Positions 33,954-43,268 of a stretch of 64,000 nt of DNA are shown piece by piece. A model generated the notes under the pieces. It ran no database searches. It saw only the letters and a list, made by a program, of their open reading frames with translations, and was not told the origin of the DNA. This stretch comes from Pontibacter ummariensis (GTDB lineage Bacteria > Bacteroidota > Bacteroidia > Cytophagales > Hymenobacteraceae): contig NZ_FZOQ01000023.1 of NCBI RefSeq assembly GCF_900188175.1, positions 20,760-84,759 of the forward strand, in the 5' to 3' direction. Position numbers and translations under genes: made by a program. How positions within the stretch are numbered: position 1 is the stretch's first letter; the number at the start of each line of letters is the position of its first letter.

Positions 33954-34592
33954 CTATAGCTCAGATACCTCTCCGACTGTGCTGTAGATGTGCTCGTAGC
34001 GCCTGAACGTAGAAGTGTCTACTTTCAGGTCACGAAGCAGACCTTCTTTTATGTCATAAACCAGCCCGTATAACTTCGGAGGGTTTTCCGTACGCATCGC
34101 ATTTTGTATGATAGAGGTCTTGGAGAGGTTGTGGACCTGTTCAATCACATTAAGCTCTACCAGGCGGCGCAGGCGCTCCTCTTCATCATAAAGGCTCAAA
34201 AACTCACGCTCATGCAGGCGCATCACGTCTTTTATGTTGCGGAGCCAGTTATCGATTAAGCCATATTGCTTGTTGCTTGCCGCCGCAGCCACTCCGCCGC
34301 AGCCATAGTGACCGCAAACGATGATCACCTTCACTTTCAACACTTCCACAGCATACTGCAGTACTGACAGCAGGTTCATGTCCGTGTGCACTACCAGGTT
34401 GGCTATGTTGCGGTGCACGAACATCTCCCCTGGCCCTGTCCCGCTTATTTCGTTAGCCGGCACACGACTGTCGGAGCACCCTATAAACAGGTAGCGGGGC
34501 TCCTGTCCTAAAGACAGCTTATTGAAGTAGTCCTTGTCTTCGCTGAGCTTCTCGGCTACCCACTTTTTATTATTCTCCAGTATTCTTTGCAT
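33954..34592 (-). CDS. Beta-class carbonic anhydrase (first copy)
   Basis: A 212-residue cytoplasmic enzyme interconverting CO2 and bicarbonate. Zinc ligands are Cys39 (GCSDSR), His95 and Cys98 (CGHYGCGG); the catalytic dyad Asp41-Arg43 is present. The sequence is of the clade typical in Bacteroidota and gamma-proteobacteria, with RNIANLVVHTD. It lies 135 bases after the SulP transporter gene on the same strand, but a terminator separates the two, so it probably has its own promoter as well. A pairing of SulP with carbonic anhydrase suggests bicarbonate handling. Confidence 0.95.
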   Translation of the reverse strand: MQRILENNKKWVAEKLSEDKDYFNKLSLGQEPRYLFIGCSDSRVPANEISGTGPGEMFVHRNIANLVVHTDMNLLSVLQYAVEVLKVKVIIVCGHYGCGGVAAAASNKQYGLIDNWLRNIKDVMRLHEREFLSLYDEEERLRRLVELNVIEQVHNLSKTSIIQNAMRTENPPKLYGLVYDIKEGLLRDLKVDTSTFRRYEHIYSTVGEVSEL

Positions 34593-34674
34593 TGATTTAT
34601 ATGAGGTTGAAACTTATTGACGAAAGGTAAGGAGTGGCCCTTGAAATGGATTTACCTAGGCCAGTTAGTAAAAA

Positions 34675-34693
34675 GAGGCTCCTCAGGAGCCTC
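34675..34693 (-). terminator. Terminator after the SulP gene
   Basis: GAGGCTCCT at 34675-34683 pairs with AGGAGCCTC at 34685-34693; on the minus strand it is followed by TTTTTACT. It stands between the SulP transporter gene and carbonic anhydrase. Confidence 0.8.
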
Positions 34694-34727
34694 TCTATAA
34701 CAGTTTATACTTTATTGATGTTGCTGC

Positions 34728-36293
34728 TTAGTGCATGTCCATCACACTTACCTCGTTCACGTTTAGCACCTCCACATGAATGTTGCGCTCATGCGCTGTC
34801 TTCTTAAACTCCATTATAGCCTCCAGCACGTCGTAGTCTATGTAAGCAGAGTTCGCACCGTCGATGATCACATGGCTGTTATGTGGCAACTGATCCAGGG
34901 TAAGGATGATGCTTGCTTTGTTCAGGAACGAAACATGCTCGCTCAGTTTGATGTGAATCGTATCCCGGTTCGCGCTTTCCTCTCTGTGGAAGAAGTAAGG
35001 GGACTTGTAATTGGCTTTCAGGATATAGAAGACCCCCACGGCCAGACCGATACAGATACCAATCAACAGGTCTGTGAAGAGGATCGCCAGGATCGTCACG
35101 ATAAACGGTACAAACTGCTCGTGGCCAAGCTTCAGCTGCCCTTTGTACAGGCTTGGTTTCGTTAGCTTAAAGCCAACCATCAGGAGCACGGCAGCCAACG
35201 CAGAAAGCGGCACCATATTCAGAAACTCGGCCAGGAAAAACACGGACAAGGCCAGGAACACACCATGTACAAAAGCCGACACCCTTGTCTGGCCCCCAGA
35301 GGCTACGTTAGCGGAGCTACGCACGATCACAGCCGTCATTGGCAGGCCGCCCAGCATACCAGCCACCATGTTACCAACACCCTGAGCTTTCAATTCCCGG
35401 TTAGTGTCTGTGCGGCGCTTGTGCGGGTCCAGCTTGTCTACCGCTTCTACGCTTAGCAGTGTCTCCAGGCTGGCCACGATGGCTATCGTAAATGCGACAA
35501 TATAAAGGTCAGGGTTTGTAAGGAAGCTAAAGTCAGGCAACTGCAGCACCCCTGCCAATTCCTCGCTGCTGCCAATGATTGGAATGCTAACCAAGTGTGA
35601 CTCGGCAATGGCCAGAGACGTGAAAGCGCTCGAGAACAGGAGGTTCAGTACAACAGCCAAAAGTACTACTACCAGGGCACCCGGTACCAGCTTGAAGAAC
35701 GTATAACGCTTCAGCCTGTCATTGTCCCAAAGCACGAGGATGACCAGCGATACAATTCCTATAATCAGCGAGCCTGGTTGTATAGAAGAGAAGGCATAGC
35801 CAATTTCAGAGAAGGTGTTTCGCCCGTCAGGCTGGAAAAACTCCATCTCACCGAAGAAGTCCTCATCTGCACCCAGGAAGTGCGGTATCTGCTTCAGGAT
35901 CAGGATTAGACCGATTGCTGCCAGCATGCCCCGGATTACCGAAGATGGGAAGTAAAGGCCAATAACCCCTGCTTTCACAAAGCCCAGCACCAGCTGCAAT
36001 GCTCCAGCCAACACAACTGCCAGCAAAAAGCCTTCAAAAGCTCCCAGGGTCTCGATTCCGTTCAGTACAATTACCGTTAGGCCGGCAGCAGGACCACTCA
36101 CACTTAACTGAGAACCGCTAAGCCAGGCAACTACCAGACCGCCTACAATACCTGTTATCAGGCCTGAGAACAAAGGTGCACCGGACGCCAGTGCTATACC
36201 CAGACAAAGCGGAAGTGCTACCAGGAACACAACTAAGCCAGCCGGGATGTCTTTCCCCAGGTTGGCTACGTAATCGTTTGTTTTTTCTTTCAT
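34728..36293 (-). CDS. SulP-family inorganic anion transporter
   Basis: A 521-residue inner-membrane transporter. About 11-12 hydrophobic segments span residues 15-420. Typical family stretches are DIPAGLVVFLVALPLCLGIALASGAP near the start and AVDKLDPHKRRTDTNRELKAQG about 290. The C-terminal STAS domain (about 445-521) is short, with SHVIIDGANSAYIDYDVLEAI. Members carry sulfate or bicarbonate (BicA/DauA-like). The nearby carbonic anhydrase favours bicarbonate or a carbon/pH role, but the ion is unproven. Confidence 0.9.
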   Translation of the reverse strand: MKEKTNDYVANLGKDIPAGLVVFLVALPLCLGIALASGAPLFSGLITGIVGGLVVAWLSGSQLSVSGPAAGLTVIVLNGIETLGAFEGFLLAVVLAGALQLVLGFVKAGVIGLYFPSSVIRGMLAAIGLILILKQIPHFLGADEDFFGEMEFFQPDGRNTFSEIGYAFSSIQPGSLIIGIVSLVILVLWDNDRLKRYTFFKLVPGALVVVLLAVVLNLLFSSAFTSLAIAESHLVSIPIIGSSEELAGVLQLPDFSFLTNPDLYIVAFTIAIVASLETLLSVEAVDKLDPHKRRTDTNRELKAQGVGNMVAGMLGGLPMTAVIVRSSANVASGGQTRVSAFVHGVFLALSVFFLAEFLNMVPLSALAAVLLMVGFKLTKPSLYKGQLKLGHEQFVPFIVTILAILFTDLLIGICIGLAVGVFYILKANYKSPYFFHREESANRDTIHIKLSEHVSFLNKASIILTLDQLPHNSHVIIDGANSAYIDYDVLEAIMEFKKTAHERNIHVEVLNVNEVSVMDMH

Positions 36294-36434
36294 ACTCCAA
36301 CGTGCAACTGATCCTCCAGCGGTCCTTAACTCTAAAAATGCTGAAGACGTTTAAACCTATTTTAACGCTGCAAAGATGTAGCGATAAGATTAACGTGAAA
36401 TTAAAAAGACATTAAAAGGAGATTAAAAACAGTA

Positions 36435-37820
36435 TCAGGAGGGAATAAACAAGTAAGCCTGCGGTAACTTAATGGTAACCTCAGTACCTTCATTGATTTT
36501 AGAGTCAACGGTAATAGCTCCCCGGTGAAGCTTCAGAATTCGTTCGGCCAGGGGCAGGCCAATGCCGTGCCCTGTAATATTGCGTACATTCTCGGCCCTG
36601 AAGAAAGGCACAAACACGTGCTTGAGGTCTTCCTGCGTTATCCCCACGCCCTGGTCCCGCACCTTTAGCAGCACCTCATGGTCCTGCACTACAATCTGAC
36701 CGGTGGCCCCTTTCCCCGAAGGGGAGAACTTTATCGCATTCTCCAGCACGTTCAGCACGGCGATCAACAGCAAGGCCTCGTTCCCCTTAACGATCAACCG
36801 GTCTTCATCATCCGGAAACTGGGCAAAGTCTATGTCGATGCGCGCCTCCGCATGGCGTTTCAGGGCCTGTTCCCGCGCCATCCACACCAACTCGTCGAAG
36901 CGCAGGTAGGTCTGCTTTACTTTTGATGCGTCCATGCTGGCCTGTGCTATTTGCAGCAGCCCGTTAGAGAGCTCCGCCAGCAGCCGGGCATCCTCCAGGG
37001 TAGACTGTAGCACCCGCTGGTACTCCTCCTCCCCCCTGGGCTTCATCAGGGCCACCTCCAGTTCCCCGATCATGGCGGTGAGAGGGGTGCGCAACTCGTG
37101 TGAGGCGTTCGACACGAAAGTGTTCTGCATCTCAAAGGCCAACTCCAGCCTATCGAGTAGTTTGTTAAAGGTCATGGCCAGCACAGATACTTCGTCTTTG
37201 CCATCTGCATCACTCAGCCGCCGGTGCAGGTCACTGGCATTGATCTTCTCTACCTCACTGACCACTTTGGTGATAGGGCGCATGGCCTGGCGGGCAAAGC
37301 CCCACCCCGCTATCAGCACCACCACCATAGACCCCAGAAAGCCCACGATCAAAATCGTCTTCAGGTGCTGCAACTTACGCAAGCTGTAAGCGTCAATGGA
37401 GGAGGAGAGCACCACAAAGTTTCCCTGGTTATCGGGGTAGTACACCCCCACTACCTGCCGCACCCCCTGCTCGTACTGCAGCTCCTTCTTTTGTGCTATT
37501 TGCTCCAGCCTTTGTGGGGTTACCCCCAGTTTCCCTTCCCCTTTCGAAAACAGCAGCTCCCCGTTCAGGCGGTATATCCGCACCGCCTCCAACGGCAACT
37601 CATGGTAAAAGCTGATCAGGTTTTGCTGCCGCTCCTCTTCGCTCACTTCGTCGCTTTCGAGTAAGTGACTGGCAGCAACATAGGCCCGTTGCAAAATCCG
37701 GTTATAAAAGTCGTTTTGACGATACAGGGAGGTAAAGTAGTAGATAACAAGCGAGAACAGGACAAGAATCAGCGCAAAGATGCTGGCAAACTGGAGTGTA
37801 AGCTTGGTCCTGATTTTCAT
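36435..37820 (-). CDS. Sensor histidine kinase
   Basis: A 461-residue inner-membrane sensor. Transmembrane segments are at about 10-30 and 155-175, enclosing a periplasmic sensor of about 120 residues. HAMP follows (about 175-225), then the dimerisation/phospho-acceptor helix with His241 in SNASHELRTPL and the ATPase domain with NVLENAIKFSP, VRDQGVGI and GHGIGLPLAERI. This is a CusS/QseC-like transmitter. It overlaps the response regulator by 4 bases (ATGA) and forms a two-component pair. A CDF metal exporter is divergently transcribed next to the regulator, so it may sense metals; unproven. Confidence 0.94.
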   Translation of the reverse strand: MKIRTKLTLQFASIFALILVLFSLVIYYFTSLYRQNDFYNRILQRAYVAASHLLESDEVSEEERQQNLISFYHELPLEAVRIYRLNGELLFSKGEGKLGVTPQRLEQIAQKKELQYEQGVRQVVGVYYPDNQGNFVVLSSSIDAYSLRKLQHLKTILIVGFLGSMVVVLIAGWGFARQAMRPITKVVSEVEKINASDLHRRLSDADGKDEVSVLAMTFNKLLDRLELAFEMQNTFVSNASHELRTPLTAMIGELEVALMKPRGEEEYQRVLQSTLEDARLLAELSNGLLQIAQASMDASKVKQTYLRFDELVWMAREQALKRHAEARIDIDFAQFPDDEDRLIVKGNEALLLIAVLNVLENAIKFSPSGKGATGQIVVQDHEVLLKVRDQGVGITQEDLKHVFVPFFRAENVRNITGHGIGLPLAERILKLHRGAITVDSKINEGTEVTIKLPQAYLFIPS

Positions 37821-38500
37821 AGATTGCCCTGTTCTTTCAGTACATATCCCATCCCCACCAGGGTATGGATGAGCTTCGGTTCGTGGTTCTTGTCTATCTT
37901 TTTACGCAGAAAGTTGATGTACACGTCAATCACATTGCTCCCGGTGTCAAAAGAGGTTTCCCACACCTGCTCCGTGATGTCCACCCGCGATACCACCCGC
38001 CCCTGGTTACGCAACAGGTAGTGCAGCAATGCAAACTCCCTTGCTGTTAGATTTACAGGTTTACCGCCCCGCGTCACCGTTTTCTTCAGCAGGTCCATCT
38101 CCAGGTCTGCAATGCAGAGCTTTTCCCCGGCACTGCTCTCCGCCCCGCGCCGGGACAGGGCGCGAATGCGCGCCAGCAGTTCTTTAAACTCGAAAGGCTT
38201 GGTCAGGTAATCGTCTGCTCCGGCATCCAGGCCTGTTATCTTGTCATCGGTGGTACCAAGAGCCGTCAGCATTAAAATAGAGACGGTGGTGTTGTGCTTC
38301 CTGATCTCGCGGCACACGTCCAGCCCGTTCATGTTGGGCAGGATGATGTCGAGTATCACCAGATCATACTCATGCTGCAAGGCCATTTTTACCCCAAACA
38401 GGCCATCATAGGCCTGGTCTACCTCATAAGCCTGCTCTTCCAGTCCCTTTTTTATAAAGGAGGCCACTTTGGGCTCATCCTCAACCAACAGAATTTTCAT
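37817..38500 (-). CDS. OmpR-family response regulator
   Basis: A 227-residue DNA-binding regulator. The receiver domain (1-115) has the acidic pocket EDE (7-9), phospho-acceptor Asp51 in LVILDIILPN and Lys in TKPFEF. The winged-helix DNA-binding domain (about 130-225) has VNLTAREFALLHYLLRN, GSNVIDVYINFLRKKID and HTLVGMGYVL. Co-transcribed with and upstream of the kinase (4-base overlap). The intergenic region to the divergent CDF gene is 152 bases and may carry its binding site. Confidence 0.95.
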   Translation of the reverse strand: MKILLVEDEPKVASFIKKGLEEQAYEVDQAYDGLFGVKMALQHEYDLVILDIILPNMNGLDVCREIRKHNTTVSILMLTALGTTDDKITGLDAGADDYLTKPFEFKELLARIRALSRRGAESSAGEKLCIADLEMDLLKKTVTRGGKPVNLTAREFALLHYLLRNQGRVVSRVDITEQVWETSFDTGSNVIDVYINFLRKKIDKNHEPKLIHTLVGMGYVLKEQGNL

Positions 38501-38568
38501 GATTCAGCGGAGTACAGTTTGTGTTGACCGGGTGTTTTTCAAAATAAAAGTAACTCTACCCCGTAGGG

Positions 38569-38576
38569 CAAAGATA
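38569..38576 (-). promoter_or_regulatory. Candidate -7 element for the response regulator operon
   Basis: The minus strand reads TATCTTTG, an exact TAnnTTTG match, about 70 bases ahead of the regulator ATG. No paired TTTG found upstream. The regulator probably autoregulates here, which is inference. Confidence 0.4.
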
Positions 38577-38652
38577 GCGTAAAGTACCGGGCCGCCTACT
38601 TTTAGAAGGGAGGGCGAGGTATCTATTTGCACTCCCTTTCGTTTTTAAGGCT

Positions 38653-39558
38653 ATGGCACACGCACACCACAACCACGCTGGGCATGGGCACCACCATGGC
38701 GCCAGTGATAACATAAAGGTAGCTTTTTTTCTGAATCTGGGTTTTACCTTACTCGAAATCGTGGGGGGGCTCTGGATCAACAGTGTGGCCATTCTCTCAG
38801 ATGCACTGCACGACCTGGGGGACTCCCTGTCGCTGGGGCTTGCCTGGTACTTTGAGAAGGTCGCGAAGCGCGAGCGCGACGAGTACTACACGTTTGGATA
38901 CAAGCGCTTTTCATTGCTGGGTGCGGTTATCAATTCGGTTATCCTGCTGGTAGGGTCTTTTTTTGTGCTCTCGGAGGCCATTCCCCGTATTCTGGACCCG
39001 CAACCTGTCAACGCCGCCGGCATGGTCGGCTTTGCCATTCTTGGCATACTGGTAAACGGGGCGGCTGCGCTGCGGTTGAAAAGCGGAGAGTCCCTGAACC
39101 AGAAGGCGGTTCGCCTGCATTTACTGGAGGATGTGTTGGGCTGGGTAGCCGTTTTGGCGGGGGGTATTGTACTGTACTTCTTCGACTTCCCCGTCATCGA
39201 CCCACTGTTATCAGTAGCTATTACCCTGTACGTACTGTACAACGTGATACAGAACCTGCGCCAGAGCATGAAGATATTCCTGCAGGCTACGCCCTCAAAC
39301 GTAAACCTGCAGGACGTGACATTACGCCTCGAGCAAATGCCGGATGTTAAGTCGGTACATGACCTGCATGTGTGGACACTGGACGGTACGTACAATGTTC
39401 TGACGCTGCACGCGGTGGTGGAGGACACGCTGCAGCTACCACAGGCTGAGGAATTGAAAAAGAAGATGCGTGCTGCTATGGCCGACATGGACATACAGCA
39501 TATAACGGTAGAGTTGGAAGCCTCCGGGGAGGAATGCAGCCACCAGGGGCTACTTTAA
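38653..39558 (+). CDS. Cation diffusion facilitator metal exporter
   Basis: A 301-residue CDF transporter. The His-rich N-terminus HAHHNHAGHGHHHG binds metal. Six membrane helices follow, with the metal-site motifs SDALHDLGDS in helix 2 and HLLEDVLGW in helix 5. The C-terminal cytoplasmic domain (about 215-295) has VKSVHDLHVWTLDG and HITVELE. Relatives CzcD/ZitB move Zn2+, Co2+ or Cd2+ out against H+. Divergent from the two-component regulator. Confidence 0.93.
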   Translation: MAHAHHNHAGHGHHHGASDNIKVAFFLNLGFTLLEIVGGLWINSVAILSDALHDLGDSLSLGLAWYFEKVAKRERDEYYTFGYKRFSLLGAVINSVILLVGSFFVLSEAIPRILDPQPVNAAGMVGFAILGILVNGAAALRLKSGESLNQKAVRLHLLEDVLGWVAVLAGGIVLYFFDFPVIDPLLSVAITLYVLYNVIQNLRQSMKIFLQATPSNVNLQDVTLRLEQMPDVKSVHDLHVWTLDGTYNVLTLHAVVEDTLQLPQAEELKKKMRAAMADMDIQHITVELEASGEECSHQGLL

Positions 39559-39559
39559 C

Positions 39560-39919
39560 TTAGTTCTGGTTTAAGAGCACTGCTTCACGCACCAGGTCCC
39601 CGAAATAATTCTCATCAATATCCTCTAAAGAGCGGATTTTCACGTGCGGGGTCTGGCCGTTCCGGCTTACCAGGCGACGCCCAGGGTCTGCCAGTTCTTT
39701 CCCCCGGAAAAAACCGAAGTGGATGCCGCTGCGCGAGGAGACAAAATAACAAACAGGTCCGTAAAAGAAATAGCAGGCACTGTCCCAGCGCACACACTCC
39801 TCCAGGTGAGCTACTGAAGCATTAATGATCCTGCGTATTTCCTGTGCCAGTAGCTGTTTTTCAGGTGCCAGTTTGTCGATGTACTCGTCTACCTGGTTTG
39901 TTGTGGTTTTACTTCTCAT
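39560..39919 (-). CDS. DUF1801 domain-containing protein
   Basis: A 119-residue small soluble protein of the DUF1801/YdhG-like fold. Marks include VDEYIDKLAPEKQLLAQEIRRII, ECVRWDSACYFFYGPVCYF and HVKIRSLEDIDENYFGDL. Some relatives are frataxin-like iron-chaperone candidates; evidence is limited. Its 3' end abuts the CDF exporter stop by 1 base and the two genes are convergent. Confidence 0.88.
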   Translation of the reverse strand: MRSKTTTNQVDEYIDKLAPEKQLLAQEIRRIINASVAHLEECVRWDSACYFFYGPVCYFVSSRSGIHFGFFRGKELADPGRRLVSRNGQTPHVKIRSLEDIDENYFGDLVREAVLLNQN

Positions 39920-40139
39920 ATAGGTTCAGATATTTAACAAGCGGTTTGCTTTAACCTTAAATATACTAATATGATAATATATACCTGTACCTACACTAAT
40001 TTGTTTCACGGTGCGTGGCCACGCCCCACGATCTTTTATCCTCCAGCTTCACCAGGTATTCATTTTTAAGGAAATACGAAGAATCGGCAGCCTCAAAAAA
40101 ATCAGCAATACTGACAACATGTACGAACCAACAGGGGGG

Positions 40140-40778
40140 TTAAGCATCTTCCAGCACGCGCAGCATCCGCTGCTCCAGCGTATCCAAGGGGCAATAGCCA
40201 TTGGTCAGCAGTTCCAGCCCCTCCCCGGTTTGCAGGTACACGCTTGGGAAAATGGTGGCCCCAATACTGTCTGCGTATCCAAACTCATTCTCCAGTTGCT
40301 GCATTATCTCTTCCGACTCGTAGAGCGCCAGGAACAGGTTTTCCGAGATACCAAACAACCTGACCAAACGCACAAGCACCCCGGTGTCTTTCAGGTCCAA
40401 CCCATCCGCAAAAAAGGCGGAGTGCATCGCCCGTAACACTTCCAGGGTAAGCACAGGCCGCAGCAAACGGACGCAAAGCAGTGCCCGACAGGCAGGCTCG
40501 GTGTTATATACAAAGCCCTTCTGCGTAAAAAAACGGTAATCAAAAGGCATGTAAGCGCGCTCCTGTACCTCATGCCAGCTCACAGCCAGTTGTTCTTTCT
40601 CTTTAGGTAAGAGGGGCTGTGTTTGATGCGCGTGCAGATCACCCAATAACACATGCACGTGAAGCCTTCCGTGCCACAGCGCCCGCAAGCGCCGTATGAC
40701 GGGCGTAAAGCCGTAGCACCAGGCGCACATCGGGTTCGTGACATAAAGCAAAGTAGGGGAAACGGGCACATGTACCAT
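40140..40778 (-). CDS. DsbA-family (FrnE-like) thiol oxidoreductase
   Basis: A 212-residue DsbA/FrnE-like protein without a signal peptide, so cytoplasmic. Active-site Cys18 and Cys21 in NPMCAWCYGFTPV match the FrnE/2-hydroxychromene-isomerase-like subfamily. The cis-Pro loop is in TIFPSVYLQ near residue 177. It probably works as a disulfide isomerase-type protein under oxidative stress. The neighbours give no defined pathway. Confidence 0.87.
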   Translation of the reverse strand: MVHVPVSPTLLYVTNPMCAWCYGFTPVIRRLRALWHGRLHVHVLLGDLHAHQTQPLLPKEKEQLAVSWHEVQERAYMPFDYRFFTQKGFVYNTEPACRALLCVRLLRPVLTLEVLRAMHSAFFADGLDLKDTGVLVRLVRLFGISENLFLALYESEEIMQQLENEFGYADSIGATIFPSVYLQTGEGLELLTNGYCPLDTLEQRMLRVLEDA

Positions 40779-40876
40779 AAAGCATTTTTTGCTCTTATTT
40801 TACCCCTGCTACCGGTTTATAGTTTTAAGTACCGAAGCGTATTGGACTGTGTTGAGCTGGATAAGCAACACAGCCA

Positions 40877-41656
40877 TCAGGTATAGATCATCTTCACCGT
40901 CATGCCACCGTCTATAGTCAGGCTCTGCCCGGTAATAAAGCCTGCTTTATCAGAGCAAAGGAACAAAGCCGCTTCGGCGATATCCACCGGATTACCTACC
41001 CGCCCAACAGGATGCTGCTCTTTGTCCTGCTGGCTATGATGGGGCTCGTACCGCTGGCTCTCTTTTTCCCAGGGGCCTACCTCAATCCACCCCGGGGCAA
41101 TGGCATTTACCCGGATGCGGGGCGACGTAAGGCTCACCGCCAGTGCGTGCGTGAGTGCCTCCAGCCCCCCTTTAGAGGCTGAGTAGGGAAAGGTATCCGG
41201 TTCTGACATAAAGGCGCGGGTACTGGAGATGTTCAAGACAGCAGGATGCCCCGCCTTGTGCAGGAGTGGCAGAGCATACTTGGTACAGAGCAGCGGTCCG
41301 CGCAGGTTCACCGCTATTACCCGGTCAAACACTTCCATGGCCATTTCCTGCAATGGCCCCACCTCCGGGTTCGCAATTCCGGCGTTATTGATGAGTACAT
41401 CCAAATGCCCGTGCTTCTCCCCTATCTCTGCCATCAGGCGCTCTACCTGCTCTTCGTTGGCCACATCGCAGGAAATAAAGTCTACGGCCAGGTTCTGTTC
41501 CCGAAACCATGCCATTGCTTCGTCCCCTGCTTCTTTGTCGTTATCCGCTATGATCACATCGGCACCTGCTTTGCCAAAGGCCTGCGCCATCCCGCGGCCT
41601 ATGCCCTGGGCGCCTCCGGTAATAAGAACCTTTTTGGCGGTATAGTAGTCGCTCAT
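40877..41656 (-). CDS. Short-chain dehydrogenase/reductase
   Basis: A 259-residue NAD(P)-dependent SDR. Cofactor motif GGAQGIG (14-20), NNAG (90-93), catalytic Ser144, Tyr158 and Lys162 (in YSASK). Asp in IIADNDKEAG (about 38) suggests NAD preference. The insert near GPWEKESQRYEPHHSQQDKE is longer than usual but this region is often variable. Substrate unknown; the pair with the DsbA-like gene may be accidental. Confidence 0.92.
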   Translation of the reverse strand: MSDYYTAKKVLITGGAQGIGRGMAQAFGKAGADVIIADNDKEAGDEAMAWFREQNLAVDFISCDVANEEQVERLMAEIGEKHGHLDVLINNAGIANPEVGPLQEMAMEVFDRVIAVNLRGPLLCTKYALPLLHKAGHPAVLNISSTRAFMSEPDTFPYSASKGGLEALTHALAVSLTSPRIRVNAIAPGWIEVGPWEKESQRYEPHHSQQDKEQHPVGRVGNPVDIAEAALFLCSDKAGFITGQSLTIDGGMTVKMIYT

Positions 41657-41808
41657 TGCTGTGTTCGAGGTGTTTGGTCTTTTGTTGCCTGTTTGTACGC
41701 GTCGGCCAACGGAATAGCTTACAAAAAATTGGTTATTTTAATAGCTATATAGTACTTTGTTAAGCAAACCCTGTTCTATGTTACATCCCGCACGGGAAAA
41801 GTATCTTT

Positions 41809-42054
41809 ATGAAAGAAAACGTCTTACTATTTATTGGTGGTATCGGAGTAATAGAGTTGTTCCTTGTACTGCTCTTCCTGGTGATTCCTGTAGGGCTGTG
41901 GTTATGGGCCTTGATTGACATGCTGCAGAGTGATTTTACAGACAAGACAAATAAGTTGATCTGGGCAATTGTGATCATATTTGTGCCTGTTTTAGGCGCA
42001 CTGCTGTACTTACTCATTGGCCGCTCACAAAAAGTAAAGCAACAGAAAAGCTAA
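41809..42054 (+). CDS. Phospholipase D N-terminal-like small membrane protein
   Basis: An 81-residue protein with two transmembrane helices (about 8-37 and 50-71) joined by DMLQSDFTDKTNKLIW, the PLDc_N pattern that in full cardiolipin synthases precedes the catalytic domain. Here it stands alone. Alone-standing members are common in Bacteroidota; function unknown. Confidence 0.88.
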   Translation: MKENVLLFIGGIGVIELFLVLLFLVIPVGLWLWALIDMLQSDFTDKTNKLIWAIVIIFVPVLGALLYLLIGRSQKVKQQKS

Positions 42055-42254
42055 GTTCGGCTTGTCGGTCCTGTTGCTTTACCTTGGACTATGGAGTCTC
42101 AGGCTAGGCCCGCGCAACGCCTTCTCACTTACATTACCTGCTGCTACTGGGGCTGTCTTACCATTTGGCGGCGATGCAGCCTGCCTGCTCGACCAGAAGC
42201 AGTTTGCGTTTGAATCGAACACACAATAGCGTAGCATACCATTAAACAAACAAA

Positions 42255-43217
42255 ATGAATTTTAAAATTACCCTCGCTGCCCTGTTGCTGACGGCCGGCA
42301 GCTTTACCACCCAAGCACAATCCGTGAAAAAGCACGGACAGTTACAGGTAGACGGCACACAACTGAAAGACCAGCAAGGAGAAGCCCTTACGCTACGCGG
42401 CATGAGTTTTGGCTGGCATAACTACTGGCCCCGCTTTTACACGCCTGGCACCGTTAAATGGCTGCGCAAGGACTGGAAAAGTTCGGTTGTACGTGCGGCC
42501 ATGGGAGTCGAACCTCGGAACGGTTACCTGGAGAAGCCGGAATGGTCAAAAGAAAAAGTAAAGGCCGTGGTAGATGCCGCTATCCAGGAGGACATGTATG
42601 TGATCATCGACTGGCACAGCCACAACATCAACCTGGAGGAAGCCAAGGAGTTCTTCGCCGAAATGGCCCGCACTTACGGCCATAGGCCCAACGTGATTTA
42701 TGAGATCTTCAATGAGCCAGACGAGGAGTCCTGGGACGAAGTGAAAGCTTATTCGAAAGAAGTAATCTCTACCATCCGCGCCATCGATCCCGATAACATC
42801 ATCTTGGTAGGCACTCCGCACTGGGACCAGGACATACACCTGGCAGCTGATGCCCCTATTACTGGCTTTGATAACCTGATGTACACGGTGCACTTCTATG
42901 CCGCTACCCACAAACAATCGCTCCGCGACCGGTGCGACTACGCCCTCAGCAAAGGGCTGCCTCTCTTTATCTCTGAATCTGCCGGCATGGAAGCCACAGG
43001 GGACGGCCCGCTCGATGAGAAAGAATGGCAGAACTGGATCGATTGGGCAGAGAAAAACAAGGTGAGCTGGGTCACCTGGTCTGTGTCCGACAAAGACGAA
43101 ACCTGCTCTATTCTGTTACCAAACGCCAGCTCGGATGGCCGTTGGAAAAAAAAGGATCTGAAAGCCTCTGGCATAAAGAGTCGGGAATTACTAAGAAGTT
43201 ACTCCAGGAAGAAGTAA
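42255..43217 (+). CDS. Glycoside hydrolase family 5 endoglucanase-like
   Basis: A 320-residue secreted (beta/alpha)8 enzyme with signal peptide (about 1-22, ending TTQAQ). The acid/base is Glu154 in IYEIFNEPDEE and the nucleophile is Glu241 in PLFISESAG, both required for retaining GH5 activity. LRGMSFGWHNYWP (48-60) and YVIIDWHSHNINLEEA fit GH5 subfamily 2 cellulases. No carbohydrate-binding domain is present. Likely hydrolyses beta-1,4-glucan, possibly as an extracellular cellulase. Stands alone before a terminator. Confidence 0.93.
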   Translation: MNFKITLAALLLTAGSFTTQAQSVKKHGQLQVDGTQLKDQQGEALTLRGMSFGWHNYWPRFYTPGTVKWLRKDWKSSVVRAAMGVEPRNGYLEKPEWSKEKVKAVVDAAIQEDMYVIIDWHSHNINLEEAKEFFAEMARTYGHRPNVIYEIFNEPDEESWDEVKAYSKEVISTIRAIDPDNIILVGTPHWDQDIHLAADAPITGFDNLMYTVHFYAATHKQSLRDRCDYALSKGLPLFISESAGMEATGDGPLDEKEWQNWIDWAEKNKVSWVTWSVSDKDETCSILLPNASSDGRWKKKDLKASGIKSRELLRSYSRKK

Positions 43218-43234
43218 AGCAAGGGCTTTTAAAA

Positions 43235-43268
43235 AAACAGGGGAAGCGATCCTCTTCTTCCCCTGTTT
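43235..43268 (+). terminator. Terminator of the GH5 gene
   Basis: AAACAGGGGAAG (43235-43246) and CTTCCCCTGTTT (43257-43268) form a 12-bp stem with a 10-base loop, just after the stop at 43217. U-tract on plus is short. Confidence 0.75.
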
